A stretch of DNA of 21,099 bases from an uncultured Flavobacteriales bacterium (GTDB lineage: Bacteria > Bacteroidota > Bacteroidia > Flavobacteriales_E > Vicingaceae). The notes under the pieces were generated by a model, which saw only the letters and a program-made list of their open reading frames with translations, was not told the origin of the DNA and made no database searches. The stretch covers positions 1-21,099 of the forward strand of contig CALALS010000209.1 in assembly GCA_937925525.1 (NCBI GenBank), given 5' to 3'. The number at the start of each line of letters is the position of its first letter. The stretch's first letter is position 1. Shown one piece after another: positions 1 to 7,595 of the stretch. A program made the translations under genes and the position numbers.

Positions 1-223
1 ATAATACGTAAACTAAATCTTGAAAAAAACCTTTTCTACCGGTTAGTGAATAGTTTATTTTTTTGGGAAGAAAAGCTTCAAGTAATAAACAAACTAATCC
101 AATAATCATAACGGCTTGTAGAGGGTTTTGCCAGCTAAACGTCTGGAAAGTACTTTTCATAAAACCCATATAAGTATCTTGGGCTTGAGAAAAAGTGGAT
201 GTTATGAATTCCCAAGTGCTCAT
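1..223 (-). CDS. Partial: N-terminus of a probable sterol desaturase / fatty acid hydroxylase family membrane protein
   Basis: An open frame begins at an ATG (221-223) five bases after the stop of the SpoIIE gene and runs leftwards off the window, giving about 74 residues. What is visible is an amphipathic start (MSTWEFITSTFSQAQD), one hydrophobic helix at about residues 36-50 (AVMIIGLVCLLLEAF), and then a basic segment with R-K-G-F-F-Q-D-L-V-Y. Bacteroidota members of the sterol desaturase family commonly start with a membrane helix ending in an E..P stretch, followed by a D-L-x-Y motif. The His-box motifs that would prove the family lie outside the window, so this is a family-level guess. 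The close spacing suggests it is the last visible gene of the operon that starts near 4408. Confidence 0.55.
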   Translation of the reverse strand, partial: MSTWEFITSTFSQAQDTYMGFMKSTFQTFSWQNPLQAVMIIGLVCLLLEAFLPKKINYSLTGRKGFFQDLVYVL

Positions 224-228
224 GTTAA

Positions 229-1713
229 TTAAAATTTAATTCCCAATACGCAAACATCATCAATTTGTTCATTTACTCCTTTCCACTCTTCAAATGTATT
301 GCCCATTATTTTTCCTTGTTTGTCCATACTTTCATTAGCAATAGAAAGGATTAATTTTTTCATGTTGGACGATTTGAATTTTTTGTTCTTCTCACCGCCA
401 AACTGATCGGCATAGCCATCGCTGGACAGATAAATAATGTCACCTAATTCAAAATTAATGGTTTGTTTAGTAAATGGTTCCATTTTGCGGTGAATACCTA
501 CCGGTTGTTTGTCTGCCTTGAATTCTTGTATTTCTCCTTTACGGATTAGCCATAAAGGATTGTTGGCGGCACTAAATTCAATGGTTTTATTCTCCTTATC
601 AATTTTGCAAAAGGTAATGTCCATCCCATCTTTTTGGTTACCTTCTTTAGAACTTTTTAAATTTTGAATAACCAATTCTCTGGCCTTATCTAATATTAAA
701 TTAGTTTCCGTAATTCCTAAGTCTATTACTGCTTCATTTAATGCATCGCAGCAAATAACACTCATTATAGCTCCCGGTACTCCATGTCCTGTACAATCAG
801 CAGCAGCTACATAAACCACCTTATCTCGTTTGTCTTTTGGAGAATAAAACCAATAAAAATCACCACTCACAATATCCTTTGGTTTAAAAATTAAAAATGA
901 TTCAGGGAAATAATGCTTTAAAACATCGTAAGGAGGTAAGTAAGCTTCTTGTATTCTCTTTGCATAAGATATACTGGCAATTATTTCTCTGTTTTTTTCA
1001 AATAACAAAAGATTAGAACTGTTTAATTCTTCTTTGATTTTGTTTTCTTTTGACACAATTCTTTTGGTGAGTAGCAAAACAGCAAGAATACAAATAGCTA
1101 ATATTATTAACACAACTACTATATTTCCAAATATATCGTGTGTAATGATAGAAATAACGGAATCGCTATCTATACTAACAAGTAAAGAAAATAGAGTATT
1201 ACCTTCTTTGTCTTTAAAAGGGAAAATAGTAGGTGCAACCTCACTTTTTTCTTTGCTTAAATATAGAGCAATGCCTTCAATTCTTCCATTTTTAAAGTCA
1301 TTAAGTGTAATGTTGTGAGGAAAATTCTTTGCATAAATACCACCATATTTTCTATTAGCCGATATTACGGAATATGGCGTAGTGTCTTTAAAAGCAATAA
1401 TACTTATATCATAAATCTGTGAATCAATTTTTTTTACTTCTAACAGTTGTTGGTGTAGGTTTTTCAGCTTTTTATCTGAAAAGTCAATTTTTGATTTTTT
1501 AAAAAGCTCCGAATAGTGTTCTTTATTCTTAAATAAATCTTCTTTTAAGAGGTTTAAAACAATTTTTGAAACTTTGATGTTTTGCTCAGAAGTTTTTAAT
1601 AATAAAGCAACTTTGGAATCAAAAAAGAAATAGATAGATAGAGCAGCTATAGAGATTAAAAAAATCCTAGATAGTGCCCGAAGTGGACTTTTAATACCTT
1701 TTTCTTTTTTCAA
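229..1713 (-). CDS. Membrane-anchored SpoIIE-type PP2C serine/threonine phosphatase
   Basis: 494 residues. Transmembrane helices at about 14-31 and 196-217 flank a periplasmic sensor-like segment with no domain I recognise. A short charged linker (218-248) follows, then a SpoIIE/PP2C catalytic domain (about 250-494). Family motifs are intact: SISYAKRIQEAYLP (247-260), KPKDIVSGDFYW (277-288), ADCTGHGVPGA (305-315), GMDIT (363), SDGYADQFGG (431-440) and QIDDVCVLG (483-491). The Asp residues in GDFYW, SDGYAD and IDD are the expected metal ligands. In this family such enzymes dephosphorylate anti-anti-sigma (STAS) or other phosphoproteins; no partner gene is visible here. The start is TTG: the upstream frame hits the kdsC-like stop 12 bases away, and no internal Met occurs before residue 317. 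It lies in the same frame as the preceding phosphatase gene, in the same operon. Confidence 0.9.
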   Translation of the reverse strand: MKKEKGIKSPLRALSRIFLISIAALSIYFFFDSKVALLLKTSEQNIKVSKIVLNLLKEDLFKNKEHYSELFKKSKIDFSDKKLKNLHQQLLEVKKIDSQIYDISIIAFKDTTPYSVISANRKYGGIYAKNFPHNITLNDFKNGRIEGIALYLSKEKSEVAPTIFPFKDKEGNTLFSLLVSIDSDSVISIITHDIFGNIVVVLIILAICILAVLLLTKRIVSKENKIKEELNSSNLLLFEKNREIIASISYAKRIQEAYLPPYDVLKHYFPESFLIFKPKDIVSGDFYWFYSPKDKRDKVVYVAAADCTGHGVPGAIMSVICCDALNEAVIDLGITETNLILDKARELVIQNLKSSKEGNQKDGMDITFCKIDKENKTIEFSAANNPLWLIRKGEIQEFKADKQPVGIHRKMEPFTKQTINFELGDIIYLSSDGYADQFGGEKNKKFKSSNMKKLILSIANESMDKQGKIMGNTFEEWKGVNEQIDDVCVLGIKF

Positions 1714-1725
1714 TTTTATGAATGG

Positions 1726-2409
1726 TTACGATAGATATTCGTCAATGAATTCTCTTACACATCCTTCACCACCTTTTTTTGTTAAGATGATTTTTGCAGC
1801 CTTTTTAACCTTGTTGTGTGCATCTGCCGGACAAGCCGATAAACCTACTTCTTTATACATGTCCATATCGTTGATGTCATCACCGATATAGGCTACATTT
1901 TCAGGTTTTAACTTCATTTCCTTACACCACTTCTTCAAGATTTTAATCTTGTCCTCTTTGCCGGCATAAACTCTCTCTATTCCTAGTTTTTTAGCTCTTC
2001 TTTCAATAATATTAGTATTTGTACCATGACTGATAATACCCACCGGAAAACCACTTTTGGTTAAGGCAATAATTCCAATACCATCTTTAGCATTGAATTT
2101 CTTCATTTCATCACCGCTTTCGGTATAGTACATTCCTGCATCTGTTAGCACTCCATCTACATCCAGTACCAGAAACTTAATGTTTAATGCTTTTAAATCA
2201 AGCGTTTTGCTAAGGTCTTTGAGAATGATATCGTCAATAGAAAGCTCAAAATAGTTGGCTAAATTTACCAGTACCTCAACTTCTACAGAAGTGTTTTCGC
2301 CCAATATATCATATAGCTTGTCAGCTGTAATGCCTGCCTTTTCAGCTAAAAAGATAAGCTCAAGCTTATGTTTTTTGATAAGATAATTGAGGTTTTTTTT
2401 GAAGTGCAT
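1726..2409 (-). CDS. XRE-type HTH domain fused to a KdsC-like HAD phosphatase
   Basis: 227 residues. Residues 77-227 are a KdsC-type (C0) HAD phosphatase: nucleophile pair in LDVDGVLTD (D83, D85), KKFNAKDGIGI (103-113), motif II Ser127 in IISHGTNTN, motif III Lys154 and YIGDDINDMDM (D177/D178). KdsC removes phosphate from Kdo-8-phosphate; relatives act on other 3-deoxy-ulosonic acid phosphates. Here the usual T/S-G-R after strand 2 is S-H-G, so substrate recognition may differ. Residues 6-66 are extra and look like a small Cro/C1-type helix-turn-helix (LAEKAGITADKLYDIL, then VLVNLANYFELSIDDII). A plain KdsC is about 160-180 residues, so the N-terminus is a genuine addition. Its ATG overlaps the DAHP synthase stop (TAATG), implying coupled translation. 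Phosphatase call firm, substrate unknown, HTH moderately sure. Confidence 0.85.
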   Translation of the reverse strand: MHFKKNLNYLIKKHKLELIFLAEKAGITADKLYDILGENTSVEVEVLVNLANYFELSIDDIILKDLSKTLDLKALNIKFLVLDVDGVLTDAGMYYTESGDEMKKFNAKDGIGIIALTKSGFPVGIISHGTNTNIIERRAKKLGIERVYAGKEDKIKILKKWCKEMKLKPENVAYIGDDINDMDMYKEVGLSACPADAHNKVKKAAKIILTKKGGEGCVREFIDEYLS

Positions 2410-3404
2410 TAAACTAAGTTTTTGCCAATAATTTTACCTATGGCTTTTAATTCTGTTGCTAATTTAGTAAAAGTTTCATGGTCAAGCTGCTGTGATGCGT
2501 CAGATTTTGCAACTTTTGGATTTGGATGCACTTCAATTAGTAATCCATCTATGCCCATTGCCATACATGCTTTAGCTAAATCAGGAACACCGTAGGCATA
2601 TCCCATAGCATGACTTGGGTCAAGTACAATTGGCAAATTAGTGTATTCTTTTAAGTAAGCGGCTCCACATAAATCAAGGGTAAAGCGTGTTTTGGTTTCA
2701 AAAGTTCTAATCCCTCTTTCACACAGAATAACGTTTTCATTTCCACCTGAAAGTACAAATTCAGAGGCCTGAACAAATTCCTGAAGCGTAGTTCCAAATC
2801 CTCTTTTGATTAAAACAGGCTTGTTGGTTTTTCCGCACTTTCTTAAAATTCCATGATCGTACATTGATTTTGCGCCAACCTGAATAATGTCAGCATATTC
2901 AATAATAGCATCAACGTGTGTAGCGTCTTTTACTTCTGTAATAATATTTAAGCCATATTTTTCACTCATTTTGGCTAATAGCTTTAAGCCTTCCATTCCT
3001 AAGCCTTGAAAACTGTAAGGTGATGTTCTTGGTTTAAAACATCCTGCTCTTAAAGTAGAAATGCCTTGGCTTTTCATTAGTTCTGCCGATTGGGTAATTT
3101 GCTCCTCCGATTCTACCGAGCAAGGTCCGGCCATTAAAACAGTATTGTTGCTATCTCCACCAATTACAGTATTTCCAAACTTGATGGTTCTTTTACTTCT
3201 GTATTTAGCGCTTGACAGTTGCATGTCATTTTCAAAAGCAACTGATTTTTCAACTACATCAGCGTATTTATCTTCTAATTCTTTTTTGCTTGATGATGTT
3301 ACCAAAACATAGTGTTCAGGCTTGTGAATTAAAATTGCTTTAAGTTCTTTGGCAATTGCTTCTACTTTTTCGCTTGGCGTTTCTTTTTTTACATGAATAA
3401 TCAT
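2409..3404 (-). CDS. aroF: 3-deoxy-7-phosphoheptulonate (DAHP) synthase, type I-beta with N-terminal ferredoxin-like domain
   Basis: 331 residues, the size of Thermotoga-type DAHP synthases, with no chorismate mutase domain. Residues 1-65 form the small ferredoxin-like regulatory domain typical of feedback-sensitive members; 70-331 is the (beta/alpha)8 barrel. Visible motifs: MAGPCSVE with metal-ligand Cys95, KPRTSPYSFQGLG (124-136), ILCERGIRTFE (226-236), DPSHAMG with His265, LIEVHPNP with Glu291 and SDASQ with Asp302, so all four metal ligands are present. It condenses phosphoenolpyruvate with erythrose 4-phosphate, the first shikimate step. The related KdsA condenses PEP with arabinose 5-phosphate, but the KPRTSPYSF motif favours DAHP synthase. 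Its ATG overlaps the stop of the upstream epimerase-CBS gene by 4 bases (ATGA). The setting between an epimerase-like and a KdsC-like gene is not the usual aro context. Confidence 0.88.
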   Translation of the reverse strand: MIIHVKKETPSEKVEAIAKELKAILIHKPEHYVLVTSSSKKELEDKYADVVEKSVAFENDMQLSSAKYRSKRTIKFGNTVIGGDSNNTVLMAGPCSVESEEQITQSAELMKSQGISTLRAGCFKPRTSPYSFQGLGMEGLKLLAKMSEKYGLNIITEVKDATHVDAIIEYADIIQVGAKSMYDHGILRKCGKTNKPVLIKRGFGTTLQEFVQASEFVLSGGNENVILCERGIRTFETKTRFTLDLCGAAYLKEYTNLPIVLDPSHAMGYAYGVPDLAKACMAMGIDGLLIEVHPNPKVAKSDASQQLDHETFTKLATELKAIGKIIGKNLV

Positions 3405-4408
3405 AATTCACCTTTAATTAAGTTCATAAATGTAACAACTCCTGTGGCTTCATGGCTATCATTTACAACAGGAACATACATTATTGGAAAATTTTTAGAT
3501 TTTATTAGTCGTAGCATCTCTCTTACAGTGTTATTTTCATTAATCACAACAGGAGAGGGGTTGATTAAATCGTTTACATTAATGGTATTTAAGTCGTCAA
3601 ATTTTTTAATCAACGCTTTTCTAATATCGGCATTACTTACAATACCTTTCATTTTGTTATTGTTATCCGTTAAAATGGTAAAGCCCATTTTGTGTTGGTC
3701 AATAGAAATAACAATGTTTTTAAAGTTTTGTTCGGTTTCAGAAACCAGAGGCATTTCCTCTTTTTCAATCATAAAATCTTTAATCTGAAAATGAGAGTCA
3801 ACATCACTGGCTTTTAAACTCATTACCGCTTTTCCCACACCACCATCAGTAAATAAATAAGAGCCCGAAACGGATGAGTAAACTCCCATATTCCTTAAAA
3901 TAAAGGAGACTTCGGCATTTACTCCACCATCTACATGAATTTTAGCAGTAGGATATTTCTTTTGAAAAGCTCTTATTTTCTTAAAGTTTTCTTTATTGAA
4001 TTTACCACCTGATTGTCCCGGAGTAGTTGCCATGAATAAGATAAACGAGCAATCATCTTTGTGTTTTTCATAAACATCAATAGGCGTGTCAGAAGTAATG
4101 GCTAAGCCAAACTTAGAGCTTACATCTTTCGGGAATTGAAAGTCTTTAGGTAGTTGTTCGTATTGAAAGGTGACAAAATCAATCTCTCGCTCTTTTAGAT
4201 AAGGAATATACTTATCAGTTTCAGAGGATATGATGTGAAGGTCAATAGGCTTTTTGCTTAGTTTTCGGATAGCATCAATATCTTCAAAAACAGAAAGATT
4301 ATCGTTACAATCGATATGAAAAAAGTCAATTTCGTTTTGCTCTAGTTCACTAACTACTTCTTGAAGTGTTCTACCTTTGTCTGAGTAGATGGATGCTGAG
4401 ATTTTCAT
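3401..4408 (-). CDS. Ribulose-phosphate 3-epimerase-like barrel fused to a CBS domain pair
   Basis: 335 residues. Residues 1-200 read as a ribulose-phosphate 3-epimerase (Rpe) TIM barrel. The metal-binding positions of Rpe are all present: Ser6 (KISASI), His31 and Asp33 (FFHIDCNDN), His58 (IDLHII) and Asp160 (IHVDGGVN); the phosphate loop appears as MATTPGQSGGKF (126-137). Residues about 205-335 are two CBS motifs (FTILTDNNNKMKGIVSNADI and YVPVVNDSHEATGVVTFMNL). Rpe normally stops near 220 residues; CBS pairs are instead typical of arabinose-5-phosphate isomerase (KdsD), so the architecture resembles KdsD with the isomerase replaced by an epimerase. CBS pairs usually bind adenosine nucleotides, suggesting allosteric control. 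It is the first gene of the operon, with a promoter directly upstream and ATGA coupling to the DAHP synthase. Domain calls are solid; the reaction is inferred. Confidence 0.82.
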   Translation of the reverse strand: MKISASIYSDKGRTLQEVVSELEQNEIDFFHIDCNDNLSVFEDIDAIRKLSKKPIDLHIISSETDKYIPYLKEREIDFVTFQYEQLPKDFQFPKDVSSKFGLAITSDTPIDVYEKHKDDCSFILFMATTPGQSGGKFNKENFKKIRAFQKKYPTAKIHVDGGVNAEVSFILRNMGVYSSVSGSYLFTDGGVGKAVMSLKASDVDSHFQIKDFMIEKEEMPLVSETEQNFKNIVISIDQHKMGFTILTDNNNKMKGIVSNADIRKALIKKFDDLNTINVNDLINPSPVVINENNTVREMLRLIKSKNFPIMYVPVVNDSHEATGVVTFMNLIKGEL

Positions 4409-4417
4409 ATACGGCTA

Positions 4418-4447
4418 CAAAGGTAAAAGAAACCTTTATAAAGCCAA
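4418..4447 (-). promoter_or_regulatory. Promoter of the epimerase-CBS / DAHP synthase / phosphatase operon
   Basis: On the minus strand TTG (4445-4447), a 19-bp spacer and TACCTTTG (4418-4425) match the Bacteroidota sigma-ABfr pattern (TTG, then TAnnTTTG around -7). The -7 box ends nine bases before the ATG at 4408, so the transcript should have almost no 5' leader. This separates the operon from the thioredoxin gene ending at 4478. Confidence 0.75.
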
Positions 4448-4477
4448 CACATTCTTATTGATTTGAGGTGATAACAC

Positions 4478-4774
4478 TTAAGCGTGCTGTGCAATAATAT
4501 TTTTCAAATCATTGGCTGCTACAACACCTGATTGTCGCCACTTTATTTGCCCGTTCTTAAAAAGGATGAGTGTTGGCACACCTCTTACATTATATGCTCC
4601 GGCTGCCGCAGGGGTTTTATATACATATACTTTAATAATGGTGGCCTTGTCACCAATTTCAGACTTTAGTTCATCTAAAATTGGCGACATCATTTTACAA
4701 GGACCACACCATGTGGCAAAAAAATCTACTAAAACCGGTTTATTTCCTTTTATTAGTTCGTTAAACTTGCTCAT
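4478..4774 (-). CDS. Thioredoxin
   Basis: 98 residues, slightly short for the family (about 105). It has the canonical VDFFATWCGPCK with redox cysteines 23 and 26 and the buried Asp16, plus the cis-Pro loop RGVPTLILF. No signal peptide, so it should be cytoplasmic. Between the CGPC helix and the cis-Pro the usual VDVDxNP strand reads VYVYKTP, i.e. Tyr in place of two commonly acidic residues. It is the last gene of the sulfur locus, five bases after a rhodanese gene. Known roles of thioredoxins next to rhodaneses are reducing the rhodanese persulfide or releasing sulfide from it; that role here is inferred from context. Confidence 0.92.
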   Translation of the reverse strand: MSKFNELIKGNKPVLVDFFATWCGPCKMMSPILDELKSEIGDKATIIKVYVYKTPAAAGAYNVRGVPTLILFKNGQIKWRQSGVVAANDLKNIIAQHA

Positions 4775-4779
4775 GTTTT

Positions 4780-5094
4780 TTATTTGATTTTGTTTTTAAG
4801 ACTAGCCCATCCGCCACCGTTGTAAGTTGATTGAAAACCATTGGCTTTTAATAAACTCTTTGCGGAAGCGCTTCTCATGCCCGATGCACAACAATTAATA
4901 ATGGTTTTGTCTTTTTTTAATTTGTTTAAATTTTTGCTTAGACTGTCCAAAGGGATATTAACCGAGCCTTTTATATGTCCGCTGTTATATTCTCCTTTTG
5001 TTCTCACATCTAAAATAATAGCGCCTTCTTTGGTTAATTGCTTATAATCTACTTTTGGCCCCAGCCCAAACATTTCTTTCAATTGATTAATCAT
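4780..5094 (-). CDS. Single-domain rhodanese (sulfurtransferase), 104 aa
   Basis: A single rhodanese fold: ILDVRTKGEYNSGHIKGSVNIPL (28-49) and the active loop INCCASGMRSA with catalytic Cys69 (CxxGxR); a second Cys (68) sits directly before it. The first 14 residues (MINQLKEMFGLGPK) form a short extra helix seen in Bacteroidota homologues. It carries sulfane sulfur as a cysteine persulfide; the donor and acceptor are not known. It lies between the other small rhodanese (4 bases upstream) and thioredoxin (5 bases downstream), so the three are almost certainly co-transcribed. No signal peptide. Confidence 0.9.
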   Translation of the reverse strand: MINQLKEMFGLGPKVDYKQLTKEGAIILDVRTKGEYNSGHIKGSVNIPLDSLSKNLNKLKKDKTIINCCASGMRSASAKSLLKANGFQSTYNGGGWASLKNKIK

Positions 5095-5098
5095 CTTT

Positions 5099-5341
5099 TT
5101 AGTATTTAGCGTTAACTTCTACCCAACTTCCGCCATTTTCACAATCTACTCCGCAATTTTGTAAAAAAGCCGTAGCTTGTCCACTTCTGTTTCCGCTTGC
5201 ACAACAAAGTACAATTGGCTGTGGAAGTTGTTTTATTTCATCTAATCGGGTTTGAATTTCTTGTAACGGAATATTCATACTTCCCGACACATGTCCTCCC
5301 ATGTATTCTCCGGGAGTTCTTACGTCAACTATTGTTTTCAT
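5099..5341 (-). CDS. Minimal single-domain rhodanese, 80 aa
   Basis: At 80 residues this is close to the minimum for a rhodanese fold. IVDVRTPGEYMGGHVSGSMNIPL (4-26) and VLCCASGNRSG with catalytic Cys47 (preceded by Cys46) are intact; a C-terminal Cys pair (C63, C67) is also present. It differs enough from the 104-aa neighbour that the two are separate paralogues, not a recent duplication. Together with the two domains of the upstream dioxygenase-like protein the locus holds four rhodanese folds. It is 25 bases after the metallo-beta-lactamase gene, with no promoter visible between them. Confidence 0.9.
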   Translation of the reverse strand: MKTIVDVRTPGEYMGGHVSGSMNIPLQEIQTRLDEIKQLPQPIVLCCASGNRSGQATAFLQNCGVDCENGGSWVEVNAKY

Positions 5342-5366
5342 ATCTATTGATTTTTATATTAAATTA

Positions 5367-6713
5367 TTAATTAAAGTTTTTTACTGCTTCACTAAGGTCG
5401 TAGACCTTTACATCTTCATCTAGGTTTGCTTCTACAATACTGCTGGCTGCTGCACTTCTGTAGCCTCCGGCACAATGTATAAGTACAGGCTTATTAGTGG
5501 GAATTTCTTCAATTCTTTCTCTTAGTTCATGAAGGGGGATATTGGTAACATTCCCAAACTTTTTTTCCCTGGCTTCACTTTCACTTCTTACATCTATGAT
5601 GGTGTAATTTTCAGGGTGTTCTTTAAAGTCATCCAATGGTGTTTTTGGGCTTAAAGCGTTACCGTAGTTTAATACAAACGCTGCTTCTATAAACTTCTCG
5701 TAGCCTATTTTAGCAGTTCGTTCTACTAAATCAGTTAATTGTTTTTCATTTTCTGTAGCTAAATAAAACTTTTCTCCGGGCTTGATAATACTTCCCAACC
5801 AGGTTTCAAATGAATTACCGTCTTGAATGTTAATACTACCTCTAATGTGCCCACTTTTAAATGTTGATTCATTTCTGGTGTCAACTATTATTATATCCGG
5901 GTTTAACTGTTTAGCTTCATTTTCATTAGTAATGTTTGGTAAAGTTTTTACTTTGTTAATACTGGGCTCAAAATCATCAGCACCGTTTCGATTAGTGTCT
6001 ACATCAAAACCAAAGTAGTGAGGAATAAAAGGTTGGTCACTGATTAGTTTTTTTACAAAATCTTCTTCAGAAGAAGGTTGCAAACTCCAGTTTCCTACTT
6101 TTTCAGCACCCATCGTGCTGCTATTAGCCTCTGATAACCCTTTGCCACAAAGCGAGCCTGCTCCGTGAGCAGGGTAAACAAGAACATCATCATGTAGTGT
6201 GAGATATTTCTTTAATGAGTGATACATTTGTTTGGCTTGTTCTTCTCTTTTTTGTTGAACATTACCCACATTTTCTCTTAAATCGGGTCTGCCGCAATCT
6301 CCTATAAATAAAGTATCTCCTGTAAAAGCAGCTACATCTTTACCGTTTTCATCTTCAAATATAACAGTGATACTGTCTGCACTATGTCCTGGTGTATTCC
6401 AGGCTTTTAGTTTTACATTACCTAGTTCAATTACATCTCCTTCATCAAATGTTTGGTGAGGATATTTGGCATCAAGTAATTTGCTGGCGTAAACGGTACT
6501 TCCTTTTTCTTTATGAATTTCAAAGTGACTGCTTACAAAGTCGGCATGTGGATGAGTTTCAATTACTGCTACTATTTCGGCATTATTTTCTTTGGCAAAA
6601 TCATAATAAGGTTGTGGGTTTCTTGCAGGGTCAATCAATGCAATCTTTCCCTCACTTAAAATGGCGTATGAATAATGTGCCAAATTTTTATCTTCAAATT
6701 GTTCTATTTTCAT
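5367..6713 (-). CDS. Metallo-beta-lactamase-fold persulfide-dioxygenase-like protein with two rhodanese domains
   Basis: 448 residues. Residues 1-200 are a metallo-beta-lactamase fold: THPHADFVSSH (53-63; H54, H56, D58), TPGHSADS (H110), FTGDTLFIGDCGRPDLR (D133) and YPAHGAGSLCGKG (H183). The usual second-metal His of HxHxDH is Phe59, as expected for the one-iron persulfide dioxygenase branch (ETHE1/CstB-like) rather than dinuclear hydrolases. Residues about 265-350 are a rhodanese domain without the catalytic Cys; about 355-445 is an active one (IHCAGGYRSAA, Cys414). The same MBL-rhodanese-rhodanese layout occurs in CstB, which oxidises persulfide and releases thiosulfate. This gene has its own regulated promoter (6740-6785), suggesting it is the key effector. 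The biochemical activity is inferred from family and context. Confidence 0.88.
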   Translation of the reverse strand: MKIEQFEDKNLAHYSYAILSEGKIALIDPARNPQPYYDFAKENNAEIVAVIETHPHADFVSSHFEIHKEKGSTVYASKLLDAKYPHQTFDEGDVIELGNVKLKAWNTPGHSADSITVIFEDENGKDVAAFTGDTLFIGDCGRPDLRENVGNVQQKREEQAKQMYHSLKKYLTLHDDVLVYPAHGAGSLCGKGLSEANSSTMGAEKVGNWSLQPSSEEDFVKKLISDQPFIPHYFGFDVDTNRNGADDFEPSINKVKTLPNITNENEAKQLNPDIIIVDTRNESTFKSGHIRGSINIQDGNSFETWLGSIIKPGEKFYLATENEKQLTDLVERTAKIGYEKFIEAAFVLNYGNALSPKTPLDDFKEHPENYTIIDVRSESEAREKKFGNVTNIPLHELRERIEEIPTNKPVLIHCAGGYRSAAASSIVEANLDEDVKVYDLSEAVKNFN

Positions 6714-6739
6714 GGCTAATACATTTTTAATTTCTGATA

Positions 6740-6785
6740 CAAATTTCGGAAGAATAGGAGAGCTGTACAGTTACTTTTGTTACAA
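6740..6785 (-). promoter_or_regulatory. Candidate Crp/Fnr-type operator and promoter of the dioxygenase-rhodanese genes
   Basis: The plus strand has CAGTTACTTTTGTTACAA (6768-6785), a 5-4-5 arrangement of GTWAC half-sites. Twenty-two bases downstream, in the direction of transcription, lies GAAATTTG (6740-6747), one base from the TAnnTTTG consensus. The site begins inside the last codons of the permease gene. The same 18-mer (16 of 18 identical) with the identical 22-bp spacing precedes the permease gene. Site centre to -7-box centre is 33 bp, which puts the site near -41. Confidence 0.7.
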
Positions 6786-7571
6786 TTTGAAAATTTCATT
6801 CGAAAGAATGAAAATGGCCATGATTAGTACAAACCATCCAAAGCCTACTTTGAGTTTTTTTCCGTCAATAATAGTGTTGAGCCAAAGACCAATAAAAATA
6901 CCAATAATACCAACAAGGCTAATACTTAATAGGAGCGTCCAATCAATCACATGACTTTGTACATCTCCAATAAAACCCAGTAAAGATTTAGCGGCCACAA
7001 TAAATAAAGAAGTGGAAATGGCTTTTTTCATAGGTAGCTTCATCCAGATAACTAGTGCCGGAACAATTAAAAAACCTCCACCTGCACCAACAAAACCGGT
7101 AATTGAACCAATAACCAATCCCTCCAATGCAATTAATAAATAGTTTTTTGGGGCTTCGGAGTCGGTAGAAATCTTTTTGGTTGGAAGAATCATTTTAACG
7201 GCTACCAATAACATTAGTAAACCAAATACCAACATGATAAAGCTGTCTCGGTGAATTACAATATTGCTGACTGTAAATAAATCTTCAGGAAGCTCAGGCA
7301 TTAAAAAACGCCTTACGGAGTAAACAGCTATAATGGATGGAATAGAAAATGTAATAGCGATTTTTAAATCAAGCTCTTTCTTTTTTAGGTATTGTGTTAG
7401 TCCTATTAAAGAGGTAGAACCTACTATAAAAAGAGAGTAGGAGGTAGCCGTAACGGCATCCAGGGCAAAGAAATAGACTAAAACCGGTACTGATAAAATA
7501 GAACCACCACTACCTATCAGTCCTAACGATATTCCTATAAAAACTGCAAGTACGTAACCAATAATTTCCAT
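6780..7571 (-). CDS. TauE/SafE-family sulfite/organosulfonate exporter-like permease
   Basis: 263 residues and strongly hydrophobic, with about eight membrane segments in two homologous halves. Each half begins with a signature loop: GLIGSGGSILSVPVLV (17-32) and GFVGAGGGFLIVPALV (about 159-174). This is the TauE/SafE (DUF81) family, members of which move sulfite, sulfonates, thiosulfate or related anions. Placement between a regulator and persulfide-oxidising genes parallels the cst-type sulfide-detoxification operons, where such a permease is thought to expel sulfite or thiosulfate; the actual substrate here is not shown by sequence. The gene has its own promoter and candidate operator (7596-7641). 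Confidence 0.87.
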   Translation of the reverse strand: MEIIGYVLAVFIGISLGLIGSGGSILSVPVLVYFFALDAVTATSYSLFIVGSTSLIGLTQYLKKKELDLKIAITFSIPSIIAVYSVRRFLMPELPEDLFTVSNIVIHRDSFIMLVFGLLMLLVAVKMILPTKKISTDSEAPKNYLLIALEGLVIGSITGFVGAGGGFLIVPALVIWMKLPMKKAISTSLFIVAAKSLLGFIGDVQSHVIDWTLLLSISLVGIIGIFIGLWLNTIIDGKKLKVGFGWFVLIMAIFILSNEIFKL

Positions 7572-7595
7572 TTATTTATTCGTTTCTATTGGTTG

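Noticed and set aside
3393..3788. 131-aa plus-strand open frame across the DAHP synthase and CBS gene junction
   Set aside because: Antisense to two genes with clear domains and no signal of its own.
6392..6730. 112-aa plus-strand open frame
   Set aside because: It is wholly antisense to the start of the MBL-rhodanese gene, whose motifs are clear, and has no recognisable domain or promoter.
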